This document shows positions 10,400-19,380 of a DNA stretch of 64,000 bases, one piece after another. The notes below the pieces were generated by a model that was not told where the DNA came from, searched no databases, and saw nothing but the letters and a program-made list of their open reading frames with translations. Every line of letters starts with the position of its first letter. Positions within the stretch are counted from its first letter, which is position 1. Made by a program: the position numbers and the translations under genes. The DNA lies in assembly GCA_032207245.1 (NCBI GenBank), contig CM063503.1, forward strand, positions 58,882,317-58,946,316, written 5' to 3'. Origin of the DNA: Pardosa pseudoannulata. Taxonomy: Eukaryota; Arthropoda; Arachnida; Araneae; Lycosidae.

Positions 10400-11140
10400 A
10401 CTCGGTCGCCGCGTTCTTTGCTTGCACTTGGATTTGTAGTGTCCTCATTTGCCGCAATTAAAACATACAACACTGTCTTTGCCGTCCTTCCGACGATGAT
10501 GGTTTCTAGTTACTGTACTCGTATAAATTTCCGGTGTCCAAGAGTTTACATCCTCGTTCCGTAATGAAATACGCGTTTCTTCGCAAATGAGTTCTTATAA
10601 GACACTGTCGAATTTAAATTCATCTCTAGGACATCTCAATACATTTTGTACTATACTTGAGAAACTGTCCGGTAAAAAACGTACAAGTTGAAACGTCATG
10701 TACAATTCATTGAAACTTGGATCTATTGCTACAAGGTGCCTAAAAATATTCTGAAGCCTGGCTGCAAACATGTCGATTTTCTCATCATTTTTAATTCTAC
10801 AGGCGGTCAATTCAGAGAATAGCATTATATACTGCGAGCGGTTGTCTGGGAAAAAATGCTACTGAAGTTTGCTCCACGATTCTTTGGGATCAGTATAATT
10901 TTCAATTATACGTCGAAAATTAGGCTCGACAAATAAATAAATTAGGGATAAGGCAACTTTCTGCCTCATCTTAAAGTCCTTCACATCTTTGCTTGTCTCC
11001 GGCCCTATTGCTGGTATCTTCTCGGTACCTTCGACTATGTCCCAGCAGTTCCTTTCCAATAATAAAAACTTCATATCTGTTGACCAGCTGATATAATTAC
11101 TAGCATTTGGCTTTTCTATTACGGGAACCGGCAAACTCAT
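10400..11140 (-). pseudogene. gag: Copia gag, broken
   Basis: The start MSLPVPVIEK at 11,140 leads the Copia gag N-terminus (NYISWSTDMKFLLLERNCWD, then a KVALSLIYLFVEPN helix block). A frameshift follows near 10,850 and the capsid-like part continues at 10,825-10,595. A CCHC zinc knuckle is readable at about 10,437-10,470 as CFNCGK-stop-GHYKSKC: the aromatic position before GHY is a TGA stop. The gag of a working element would package element RNA; this copy has at least one shift and one stop. A near-duplicate of its N-terminal half is at 14,033-14,314. Confidence 0.82.
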
Positions 11141-11285
11141 TTTTTCTTCTTTCTTCAATTCACAAACCGAAATATTAATTTCTTGAAGGCCCCCCTGACA
11201 AAAATTATCGTTAAGATCTTTTAAGGATTTTGAATTGCAAGATTCAAACCAAACACGCTGTGCCCATAGAAAAAAAATTCTATAT

Positions 11286-11300
11286 CCTGGGCCCATAACC
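11286..11300 (-). other. Copia primer binding site (initiator-tRNA half type)
   Basis: On the minus strand this reads GGTTATGGGCCCAGG, nine bases inside the LTR end. It has the form used by Drosophila copia, which primes from the internal anticodon-stem half of initiator Met tRNA rather than its 3' end. The second copy at 14,466-14,480 has one mutation (GGTTATGTGCCCAGG). Confidence 0.7.
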
Positions 11301-11309
11301 CTAATATTC

Positions 11310-11583
11310 TGTCAGCCCAGGAGGATTAAGACAGAATAAATATGGAAGCAGGCATTTAGCAGAGTCGAAAATAAAATAAATACTGTTTATTCAGTATTAA
11401 AAAAAGGGCGTCGTACAAAAAATAAAAATTAAGTTAAAGCCAGACAAATTAACTGAAAAAAACATAAATATGCCGGGAGGCGAAATTAAAGTTCGGCGTT
11501 CTTAATTTTACCGTCATAGCCCTGCCAAGTCCGAGCACCCCGCTCCGAGCCGCTGTCCAAAGCAATAGCTCGCGGCTTATATA
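11310..11583 (-). repeat. Copia LTR, left duplicate, truncated
   Basis: Matches the right-hand part of the intact LTR at 1258-1714 and ends where a Gypsy-3 copy begins (TGTGGTGCC at 11,584), the same junction as at 14,762/14,763. Confidence 0.8.
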
Positions 11584-11929
11584 TGTGGTGCCGACAAAGA
11601 TGCACACAGATTAATTTTAATCCTAATTTAACTTTAATCCTAATTTCAAGTTTTTTTTTTCAGGCAAACTGTTCTCGTTAATTATTCATTTATCTTTTGT
11701 AGAATAAATGTTGTGGCAACGGCGACAGAAGAAGATTCATTTTATTCTGTTGCAGTCTAATGCGTTGTGTATCTTTCAGTGTTAATCTTTCAGTGTTTTT
11801 TCAGTGTTAATAAGCGCATGATTGCTTTTCCTTCATTCTTGAGTTGATCATATTTTGTATACATTCGCATTTATATTATACATTTTTATCGTGCATTTTT
11901 TGTAATTGAAGTGTTCACGCAATACCTAA

Positions 11930-12722
11930 ATGGGTAATTTTGATGACGAAGCTAAAGTTTTGGTCGCGAATGAACCTGTTATGGTGTCTCGTGTTGCTTT
12001 TAAAGCACCCCCATTTTGGGATAGTGATCCCGAGCTTTGGTTCTATCAGGTCGAATCTCAATTTATAATCTCAAATATAACTGTTGACGCGACCAAGTTT
12101 CATGCAGTTGTAACGGCTTTAAATTCTCAGGTTTTGAGTTTTCAAAGACATCGTTAAAAACCCTCCAGCACTAAATGCCTATGCGTCGCTGAAAGACAGG
12201 TTATTGCAGCATTTTGCTCAGACTGAACAGTCTAAATTGAACTTGTTACTCAAAGATTTGCAACTCGCAGATAAAAGACCATCTCACCTCTTGAATGAGA
12301 TAGAAAATATAGCTTTAGAATCCATGGATAAGGATATGTTACGAATGTTATGGTTGCAACGTTTGCCCGCAAACGTGCAGCAAATTCTGTCAGTGTGTAA
12401 AGCGCCGTTACCTGAACTAGCGTTAATCGCTGACAAGATTCTGGACGTTTCTGATAATAGAATATCAGTTTCTACGGTTTCAAACGATGATTCCGAATTA
12501 GACAAACTAAAAGCTGAAATTTCAAATCTTAAGCAAGCAGTTAAAAGATTATTTCGTTCGCGTAGTACTAGTAGCTCTCGTTTCCAACAACATAAAGCGC
12601 GGTCTACTTCGAGACGTTTAGTTCAACAGCCTGAACAGAATAAACGCTTCTGCTACTATCGTTTTCGCTTTGGGAAAAATGCTAGAAAATGTGTCCACCC
12701 ATGTGCGTGGGTAGAAAAGTGA
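11930..12722 (+). pseudogene. Gypsy-3 L gag
   Basis: It begins MGNFDDEAKVLVANEP and contains PPFWDSDPELWFYQVESQF, the gag opening of mag-like Gypsy elements. A one-base shift near 12,145 breaks it: the first frame ends in SFQRHR, while the second continues as KNPPALNAYASLKDRLLQ and runs to a basic Ser/Arg-rich tail. The C-terminal CYYRFRFGKNARKC stretch resembles a degenerate zinc knuckle. Same sequence as 15,358-16,150. Confidence 0.8.
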
Positions 12723-13084
12723 GATGGCCCGTCTGCCTCGTAGTAGAACGGTGCAACTCAAATAGCCGACTTTTCGTATTTGATTTAAATTCTAAATGTA
12801 TATTTTTGGTAGATAGTGGAGCTGTTGTTAGTTGTTACCCGAGAATATATACTAAGGTTAAAATGAAACAAGATTTTGTATTGTATGCGGCAAATGGATC
12901 CAGTATACCAACATATGGTACAGTTCATCTTGAACTAAACTTTGGATTGCGACGCAGTTTTTCTTGGACATATATTGTCGCTGACGTTTCTCAACCTATG
13001 TTAGGTGCCGATTTTTTAGAGCATTACAGTTTACTTGTTGATATTAAAAATCGTAAACTAATAATGTTACTTCATTATCTGTAA
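12689..13084 (+). pseudogene. Gypsy-3 L aspartic protease
   Basis: The catalytic motif FLVDSGAVVSCYP is intact (D-S-G-A), and the C-terminal flap region reads MLGADFLEHYSLLVDIKN, usual for Gypsy proteases. It overlaps the end of gag in another frame. The frame ends where RT should begin, because RT is deleted. Identical in protein to 16,117-16,512. Confidence 0.8.
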
Positions 13085-13192
13085 AGGGGTCGTTGTTCCC
13101 CGGAGGATTGAAACATTTGACGCCTATTTCAGGGTCAACGCCATTTCATAAAATCCTCTCCAAATTTCCTCAGTTATTTACGAACAATTTAA

Positions 13193-13516
13193 ATGTTGAA
13201 CCCAAATCTAGTATCAATTGTTATTAAGCTCAATTATAGTACATTTGATCGTGAATTGTTGGCTGCATATTCGGCAGTGAAACATTTCCAACATATGGTA
13301 GAAGGTCTATCTCTTATTGTCACAGACCACAAGCCTCTTACATATGCATTTTTCCAAAAGAATGATAAATACTCTTCTCGGCAAATTAGACATCTCGACT
13401 ATATTAGTCAGTTTACGACTGATTTTAAATATGTCCCTGGTTGTCAGAACGTGGTTGCGGACACTTTCTCCCGTATTTCAGAAGTAGATGAACCAGTTTC
13501 TTTTAATTATGAATAG
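13193..13516 (+). pseudogene. Gypsy-3 L RNase H C-terminal part
   Basis: It contains YSTFDRELLAAYSAVKHF, the conserved E-containing helix of Gypsy RNase H, and VTDHKPLTYAF with the catalytic Asp, then VADTFSRI. The RT catalytic domain that should precede it is missing. Identical in protein to 16,621-16,944. Confidence 0.8.
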
Positions 13517-13534
13517 CTTGCTTCTGATCAACTC

Positions 13535-13900
13535 TTGGATAAGGAATTGCAATCGCTCATGCTTTCTGACACTGGTCTAGATCTCAGGCCGATGTTTATT
13601 GCGCAATCTAATAGACCTGTCTATTGTGATGTGTCTACTGGTCGGGTACGACCCTACATGACTACCAAATTTCGGAGACAAATTTTCGACAAACTGCGTA
13701 AATCTTTAGAGCAACCATATTCTGGACCTTTTAAAGTTATTTCCAGGACTGATAAAGTTTTCAAGATTATGATGGACGGGAAGGAGACCACAGTTTCAGT
13801 GGATAGACTCAAGCCCGCCTACCTCGATCCAGAGACTTTTTTTCGGACCAAACCAAGTACAAGACTGCCCTTAGTAACTGCCCGGATGTCGTTACTCGGA
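13535..13900 (+). pseudogene. Gypsy-3 L integrase remnant, cut by gap
   Basis: The first part (VRPYMTTKFRRQIFDKLR) is the approach to the zinc-binding region of integrase, but it jumps straight to the C-terminal part (YSGPFKVISRTDKVFKI, VSVDRLKPAYLD). The catalytic core is deleted. The frame runs into the N gap. One base is missing at about 13,840 relative to 17,265. Confidence 0.78.
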
Positions 13901-14000
13901 NNNNNNNNNNNNNNNNNNNNNNNNNNNNNNNNNNNNNNNNNNNNNNNNNNNNNNNNNNNNNNNNNNNNNNNNNNNNNNNNNNNNNNNNNNNNNNNNNNNN
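13901..14000. other. 100-N assembly gap
   Basis: Exactly 100 N, the usual placeholder for an unknown gap size. The sequence after it restarts at a point already present at 10,827. Confidence 0.99.
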
Positions 14001-14032
14001 ATATACTGCGAGCGGTTGTCTGGGAAAAAATG

Positions 14033-14314
14033 CTACTGAAGTTTGCTCCACGATTCTTTGGGATCAGTATAATTTTCAATTATACGTCGAAAATTAGGCT
14101 CGACAAATAAATAAATTAGGGATAAGGCAACTTTCTGCCTCATCTTAAAGTCCTTCACATCTTTACCTGTCTCCGGCCCTATTGCTGGTATCTTCTCGGT
14201 ACCTTCGACTATGTCCCAGCAGTTCCTTTCCAATAATAAAAACTTCATATCTGCTGACCAGCTGACATAATTACTAGCATTCAGCTTTTCTATTACGGGA
14301 ACCGGCAAACTCAT
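14033..14314 (-). pseudogene. gag: Copia gag N-terminus, right duplicate
   Basis: 93 codons starting MSLPVPVIEKLNASNY, the same protein as the left copy's 11,140-10,859 with a few substitutions. It is cut by the N gap on the left. The primer site and LTR follow at its right. Confidence 0.8.
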
Positions 14315-14488
14315 TTTTTGCTTTTTTCTTCAATTCACAAACCGAAATATTAATTTCTTGACGCCCCCCCCCGACGAAAATTATCATTAAGGTCTTTTAA
14401 GGATTTTTAATTGCAAGATTCAAACCAAACACGCCGTGCCCATAGAACAAAAACGGTTCTATATCCTGGGCACATAACCCTAATATTC

Positions 14489-14762
14489 TGTCAGCCCAGG
14501 AGGGTTTAGACAGAATAAATATAGAAGCAGGCACTTTAGCAGAGTCGAAAATAAAATAAATACTGTTTATTCAGTATTAAAAAAAGGGCGTCGTACAAAA
14601 AATAAAAATTAAGTTAAAGCCAGACAAATTAACTGAAAAAACATAAATATGCCGGGAGGCGAAATTAAAGTTTGGCGTTCTTAATTTTACTGTCATAGCC
14701 CTGCGAAGTCCGAGCACCCAGCTCCGAGCCGCTGTCCAAAGCAATAGCTCGCGGCTTATATA
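14489..14762 (-). repeat. Copia 5' LTR, piece 1
   Basis: Right-hand part of the LTR up to the Gypsy-3 insertion in its TATATA stretch. The remaining pieces are at 19,272-19,380 and 22,061-22,138. Its sequence is closer to the 3' LTR at 1258 than the left duplicate is. Confidence 0.85.
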
Positions 14763-15047
14763 TGTGGTGCCGACAAAGATGCACACAGATTAACTTTAAT
14801 CCTAATTTCAAGTTTTTTTTCAGGCAAACTTCCTCGTTAATTATTCATTTATCTTTAGAATAAATGTTGTGGCAAGTTCATTTTATTCTCTTGCAGTCTA
14901 ATGCGTTGGGTATATAACGAGATGTGTTAAAGTTTGATCGGTTGTCTTTTTTTTTCCGTAATAAAATGCTTGTTCGTTTTAAGCTCTGAATTTTTATCAC
15001 CTGCTGCACAGTTCCGTGGGGGAGTATCAGACCAACACATCCCCACA
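14763..15047 (+). repeat. Gypsy-3 R 5' LTR
   Basis: Begins TGTGGTGCC and ends CCCCACA; pairs with 17,408-17,714 plus 19,257-19,271. AATAAA-like stretches lie within. The two LTRs differ by several small indels, so this is not a very recent insertion. Confidence 0.8.
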
Positions 15048-15357
15048 TAAAAGTGTTGAATTCAAGGCAACGGCGAAAGAAATGTAGCTTGAAACAAGCC
15101 TTCAATCATTTATTCGACTAGTGGAGTGCAGTGCGAGATGATGCAGTAGCGTTTAATGTATTGTATATTTCAGTGTTTTTAGAATTTGAGTGAGTACATT
15201 TTGTGCAGTTTTTTTCAGTGTTAATAAGCGCATGATTGCTTTTCCTTCATTCTTGAGTTGATCATATTTTGTATACATTCGCATTTATATTATACATTTT
15301 TATCGTGCATTTTTTATTGTGTATTTTTTGTAATTGAAGTGTTCATGCAATACCTAA

Positions 15358-16150
15358 ATGGGTAATTTTGATGACGAAGCTAAAGTTTTGGTCGCGAATG
15401 AACCTGTTATGGTGTCTCGTGTTGCTTTTAAAGCACCCCCATTTTGGGATAGTGATCCCGAGCTTTGGTTCTATCAGGTCGAATCTCAATTTATAATCTC
15501 AAATATAACTGTTGACGCGACCAAGTTTCATGCAGTTGTAACGGCTTTAAATTCTCAGGTTTTGAGTTTTCAAAGACATCGTTAAAAACCCTCCAGCACT
15601 AAATGCCTATGCGTCGCTGAAAGACAGGTTATTGCAGCATTTTGCTCAGACTGAACAGTCTAAATTGAACTTGTTACTCAAAGATTTGCAACTCGCAGAT
15701 AAAAGACCATCTCACCTCTTGAATGAGATAGAAAATATAGCTTTAGAATCCATGGATAAGGATATGTTACGAATGTTATGGTTGCAACGTTTGCCCGCAA
15801 ACGTGCAGCAAATTCTGTCAGTGTGTAAAGCGCCGTTACCTGAACTAGCGTTAATCGCTGACAAGATTCTGGACGTTTCTGATAATAGAATATCAGTTTC
15901 TACGGTTTCAAACGATGATTCCGAATTAGACAAACTAAAAGCTGAAATTTCAAATCTTAAGCAAGCAGTTAAAAGATTATTTCGTTCGCGTAGTACTAGT
16001 AGCTCTCGTTTCCAACAACATAAAGCGCGGTCTACTTCGAGACGTTTAGTTCAACAGCCTGAACAGAATAAACGCTTCTGCTACTATCGTTTTCGCTTTG
16101 GGAAAAATGCTAGAAAATGTGTCCACCCATGTGCGTGGGTAGAAAAGTGA
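15358..16150 (+). pseudogene. Gypsy-3 R gag
   Basis: Same two-frame structure as the left copy. The first 75 codons contain PPFWDSDPELWFYQVESQF. A one-base shift lies near 15,573. The rest (15,632-16,150) has a helical capsid-like part (LLLKDLQLADKRPSHLLNEI), then a heptad-like DDSELDKLKAEISNLKQAVK segment and an Arg/Ser-rich nucleic-acid-binding tail ending in a degenerate knuckle. Carrying the same frameshift in both copies shows the break predates their separation, or that one copy derives from the other. Confidence 0.8.
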
Positions 16151-16512
16151 GATGGCCCGTCTGCCTCGTAGTAGAACGGTGCAACTCAAATAGCCGACTT
16201 TTCGTATTTGATTTAAATTCTAAATGTATATTTTTGGTAGATAGTGGAGCTGTTGTTAGTTGTTACCCGAGAATATATACTAAGGTTAAAATGAAACAAG
16301 ATTTTGTATTGTATGCGGCAAATGGATCCAGTATACCAACATATGGTACAGTTCATCTTGAACTAAACTTTGGATTGCGACGCAGTTTTTCTTGGACATA
16401 TATTGTCGCTGACGTTTCTCAACCTATGTTAGGTGCCGATTTTTTAGAGCATTACAGTTTACTTGTTGATATTAAAAATCGTAAACTAATAATGTTACTT
16501 CATTATCTGTAA
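16117..16512 (+). pseudogene. Gypsy-3 R aspartic protease
   Basis: VDSGAVVSCYP is the catalytic site and MLGADFLEHY is the conserved C-terminal strand. It overlaps gag by 34 bases in another frame. After KLIM the frame ends and no RT follows; the internal deletion lies between here and 16,621. Confidence 0.8.
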
Positions 16513-16620
16513 AGGGGTCGTTGTTCCCCGGAGGATTGAAACATTTGACGCCTATTTCAGGGTCAACGCCATTTCATAAAATCCTCTCCAAATTTCCTCA
16601 GTTATTTACGAACAATTTAA

Positions 16621-16944
16621 ATGTTGAACCCAAATCTAGTATCAATTGTTATTAAGCTCAATTATAGTACATTTGATCGTGAATTGTTGGCTGCATATTC
16701 GGCAGTGAAACATTTCCAACATATGGTAGAAGGTCTATCTCTTATTGTCACAGACCACAAGCCTCTTACATATGCATTTTTCCAAAAGAATGATAAATAC
16801 TCTTCTCGGCAAATTAGACATCTCGACTATATTAGTCAGTTTACGACTGATTTTAAATATGTCCCTGGTTGTCAGAACGTGGTTGCGGACACTTTCTCCC
16901 GTATTTCAGAAGTAGATGAACCAGTTTCTTTTAATTATGAATAG
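16621..16944 (+). pseudogene. Gypsy-3 R RNase H C-terminal part
   Basis: Contains FDRELLAAYSAVKHFQHMV and TDHKPLTYAF, then FKYVPGCQNVVADTFSRI, the standard end of Gypsy RNase H. The preceding RT palm with its catalytic Asp pair is absent. Confidence 0.82.
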
Positions 16945-16962
16945 CTTGCTTCTGATCAACTC

Positions 16963-17376
16963 TTGGATAAGGAATTGCAATCGCTCATGCTTTCTGACAC
17001 TGGTCTAGATCTCAGGCCGATGTTTATTGCGCAATCTAATAGACCTGTCTATTGTGATGTGTCTACTGGTCGGGTACGACCCTACATGACTACCAAATTT
17101 CGGAGACAAATTTTCGACAAACTGCGTAAATCTTTAGAGCAACCATATTCTGGACCTTTTAAAGTTATTTCCAGGACTGATAAAGTTTTCAAGATTATGA
17201 TGGACGGGAAGGAGACCACAGTTTCAGTGGATAGACTCAAGCCCGCCTACCTCGATCCAGAGACTTTTTCTTCGGACCAAACCAAGTACAAGACTGCCCT
17301 TAGTAACTGCCCGGATGTCGTTACTCGGACTCGCTATGGCAGGCGTTTCAGGCCAGTCGTTCGTTTCGTTCCCTGA
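16963..17376 (+). pseudogene. Gypsy-3 R integrase remnant
   Basis: The frame joins the start of the zinc-binding region (RPYMTTKFRRQIFDKLR) to the C-terminal SH3-like part (PYSGPFKVISRTDKVF, DRLKPAYLD) and the usual terminal RTRYGRRFRPVVRFVP. The core with the D,D,E residues is deleted, so it cannot integrate. Stop codon at 17,374-17,376, just before the polypurine tract. Confidence 0.8.
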
Positions 17377-17394
17377 ATCCGGACTTTCTAACTG

Positions 17395-17407
17395 CGAGGG
17401 GGAGTAC
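17395..17407 (+). other. Gypsy-3 polypurine tract
   Basis: GAGGGGGAGTAC precedes the LTR start TGTGGTGCC at 17,408. Confidence 0.75.
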
Positions 17408-17714
17408 TGTGGTGCCAACAAAGATGCACAAAGATTAACTTTAATCCTAATTTAACTTTAATCCTAATTTCAAGTTTTTTTTTTCAGGCAAACTGTTCTC
17501 GTTAATTATTCATTTATCTTTTGTAGAAGAAATGTTGTGGCAACGGCGACAGAAGAAGATTCATTTTATTCTGTTGCAGTCTAATGCGTTGTGTATATAA
17601 CGAGATGTGTTAAAGTTTGATCTGTTGTGTTTTTTTTTTTTCGTAATAAAATGCTTGTTTTAAGCTCTAAATTTTTATTACCTGCTGCACAGTTCCGTAG
17701 GAGTATCAGACCAA
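17408..17714 (+). repeat. Gypsy-3 R 3' LTR, main part
   Basis: Matches 14,763-15,047 and the partial LTR at 11,584. It is interrupted at CAA (17,712-17,714) by element A; the last 15 bases lie at 19,257-19,271. Confidence 0.82.
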
Positions 17715-19256
17715 GGCCCTTACTCTGGGAGTTGCGATTCGTACCGCAAGTGCGGTATGACGTCAAGTTGACGTCAGCTCGAGGAAATTTTGAGAGCAAA
17801 CGATACTTCGGTACTCTGGGGTTACATGCGGAAAGTTACCGATAGCTACAGGTTGCGGAAACTTTCCGACAGCAAATTTGGTAGAGAGAACTTCTCGATA
17901 GTAAGAAAACATGGCGGCTTATTTGACTTACGAATATATAGCTCAGTTAAAAAAAAAATATACCTGTTTTGTATAGTGCCAAAATGTAGAAAATTCCATG
18001 CCATCTCCACGGATACCACTGATATTAAAAGTTTGAACTAAAAAGTTGTTTTTAAATATATTAATGTTGAATTTAGAGCAGTATAAAAGTATGATGTAAA
18101 TATTGTGTATCTTCAGTTTTGATCTTATATTTTATATTTTTCATACTAGTAGAAATCTTGTTAACAATGCTAAGTAATAAAAAATCGAAGCCTTTATAAC
18201 TTTCGGCTTTTATTTTACATATTTTAAGCACAAAATTTACAATCTTCATGGATACCTGTGATGTTAGTCTGAACCCAAAATTTGTGTTTACATATAATAA
18301 AACTGTTTTTAAAATACTATCAAAGTATGATTTAAATATTATTTATCTTTAATTTTCATGATAACCATAATTTTCATATTGTGATTTTCAAATTTTAATT
18401 TATTGCATTTTATATATTTTAATAACTGTGCTCAAAACAAAACATTGATGTTTAGATTTTAGGTATTGATATATAGTAGTAATATGATAAATTTTGATGG
18501 AATAACTATCATTTTACAGTTTTTTTCAGTACAAATATAACTTTTTATCAAGTTTTTTATCAATGATCTCAATGCAGTAATATTTACATCATAATATTCA
18601 TCAGTTACATCATTTTTATGCATTCCATCATAATTGTAATGTATAAAATATATCTGTAAGAGAATGTAACTTGCAGAAACCCAGAAAATTCAACTGCAGG
18701 TCAATTAAGCTGCAGGTCCCGGTCTCATTAGCACTCGTGTTGCAAAAAGTAGACCGTAGCACTCCAAACCAAACCTATGGAAAGCGCCTCTATATGCTTA
18801 ATAAAATTCCATACTGTATATAATAATGCTCCATAAAACTAATCATGGGTAAAAGTTTCCGTGAGACAATCTCTTCGATTTAAACTCTTGAGATTTGGAT
18901 GCCACTTTTATCAATACCGTACGCATGCAAAGAAAAATGCGAATTATTTATTTGTTTATATTTACAAACATTGCCGTTGCCGAAACTGAAAATCAGAATT
19001 ATAATTCTAAATTTCTGATTGGTTTAAATGGTGCAAAGTAGAAGATCCCATTAAACTCCGCCTCTAAAATAAGCCCAGCCCAAAGGCGGGATTTATTTCT
19101 CAAACTCGATAGTAAGCTAGTTCCCGCACCTTCGTTTCCGTGCTCCCAGAGTACGGTTCGAGCTTAGTTGCGGCAACTAGGTATCGTTACGCCAAGTTTC
19201 CGCGACTACGTCATACCGCACTTGCGGTTCGAACCGCAACTCCCAGAGTAAGGGCC
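17715..19256 (+). mobile_element. Inverted-repeat DNA element, copy A (non-coding, 3-bp target duplication)
   Basis: It has terminal inverted repeats beginning GGCCCTTACTCTGGGAGTTG (right end is its reverse complement) and is flanked by CAA at 17,712-17,714 and 19,257-19,259. The inner part of the repeat contains a palindromic GCGGTTCGTACCGC, and CTCTGGG recurs in the arms. The 1.54 kb has no credible gene. Three-base duplications and GC-rich ends suggest the PIF/Harbinger superfamily, but without a transposase that is inference. A SINE tail is embedded at about 18,690-18,780. Confidence 0.85.
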
Positions 19257-19271
19257 CAATACCTCCTCACA

Positions 19272-19380
19272 TATATATCGATGGGCACCGCCCATCATTC
19301 ACGTGGTGTGCGTATACAATTTGCATACGCACGTCGTCTTCTTAAATAAAGAAAAATTAAAACACGGTTAAATATGACGG
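19272..19380 (-). repeat. Copia 5' LTR, piece 2
   Basis: Continues the Copia LTR after the Gypsy-3 insertion (TATATATCGATGGGCACC…) and stops at CGG, where element B begins. Confidence 0.85.

Larger units (their letters stand above)
10827..13900. repeat. Left copy of a duplicated block bordering an assembly gap
   Basis: It repeats as 14,001-17,327 on the other side of the N gap, in the same orientation. The Copia gag/LTR parts differ by several percent, while the Gypsy-3 coding parts are almost identical. The left copy lacks about 250 bp of Gypsy-3 LTR/leader. Confidence 0.9.
11584..13900 (+). mobile_element. Gypsy-3 copy L (internally deleted, cut by gap)
   Basis: A plus-strand Gypsy derivative with a partial 5' LTR (11,584 to about 11,777), leader, gag, protease, an RNase H end and an integrase tail, running into the N gap. 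The LTR is joined abruptly to the leader (repeated TTTCAGTGTTAATCTTTCAG), so the LTR 3' end and primer site are missing. RT and most of integrase are absent, as in copy R. Confidence 0.8.
14001..17337. repeat. Right copy of the duplicated block
   Basis: Counterpart of 10,827-13,900. It retains the full Gypsy-3 5' LTR and leader and continues past the point where the left copy meets the gap. Confidence 0.9.
14763..19271 (+). mobile_element. Gypsy-3 copy R, non-autonomous, with DNA element in its 3' LTR
   Basis: A 5' LTR (14,763-15,047, TGTGGTGCC…CCCCACA), gag, protease, RNase H end, integrase tail, polypurine tract (17,395-17,407) and a 3' LTR beginning at 17,408 that is split by the 1.54-kb element A and finishes at 19,257-19,271. 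It sits in the TATATA stretch of the Copia LTR, with a short TA-rich target duplication. RT and the integrase core are missing, so it depended on a relative for movement. Confidence 0.85.

Noticed and set aside
13809..14110. Frames crossing the N gap
   Set aside because: They include undefined bases, and joining the two sides is not justified.
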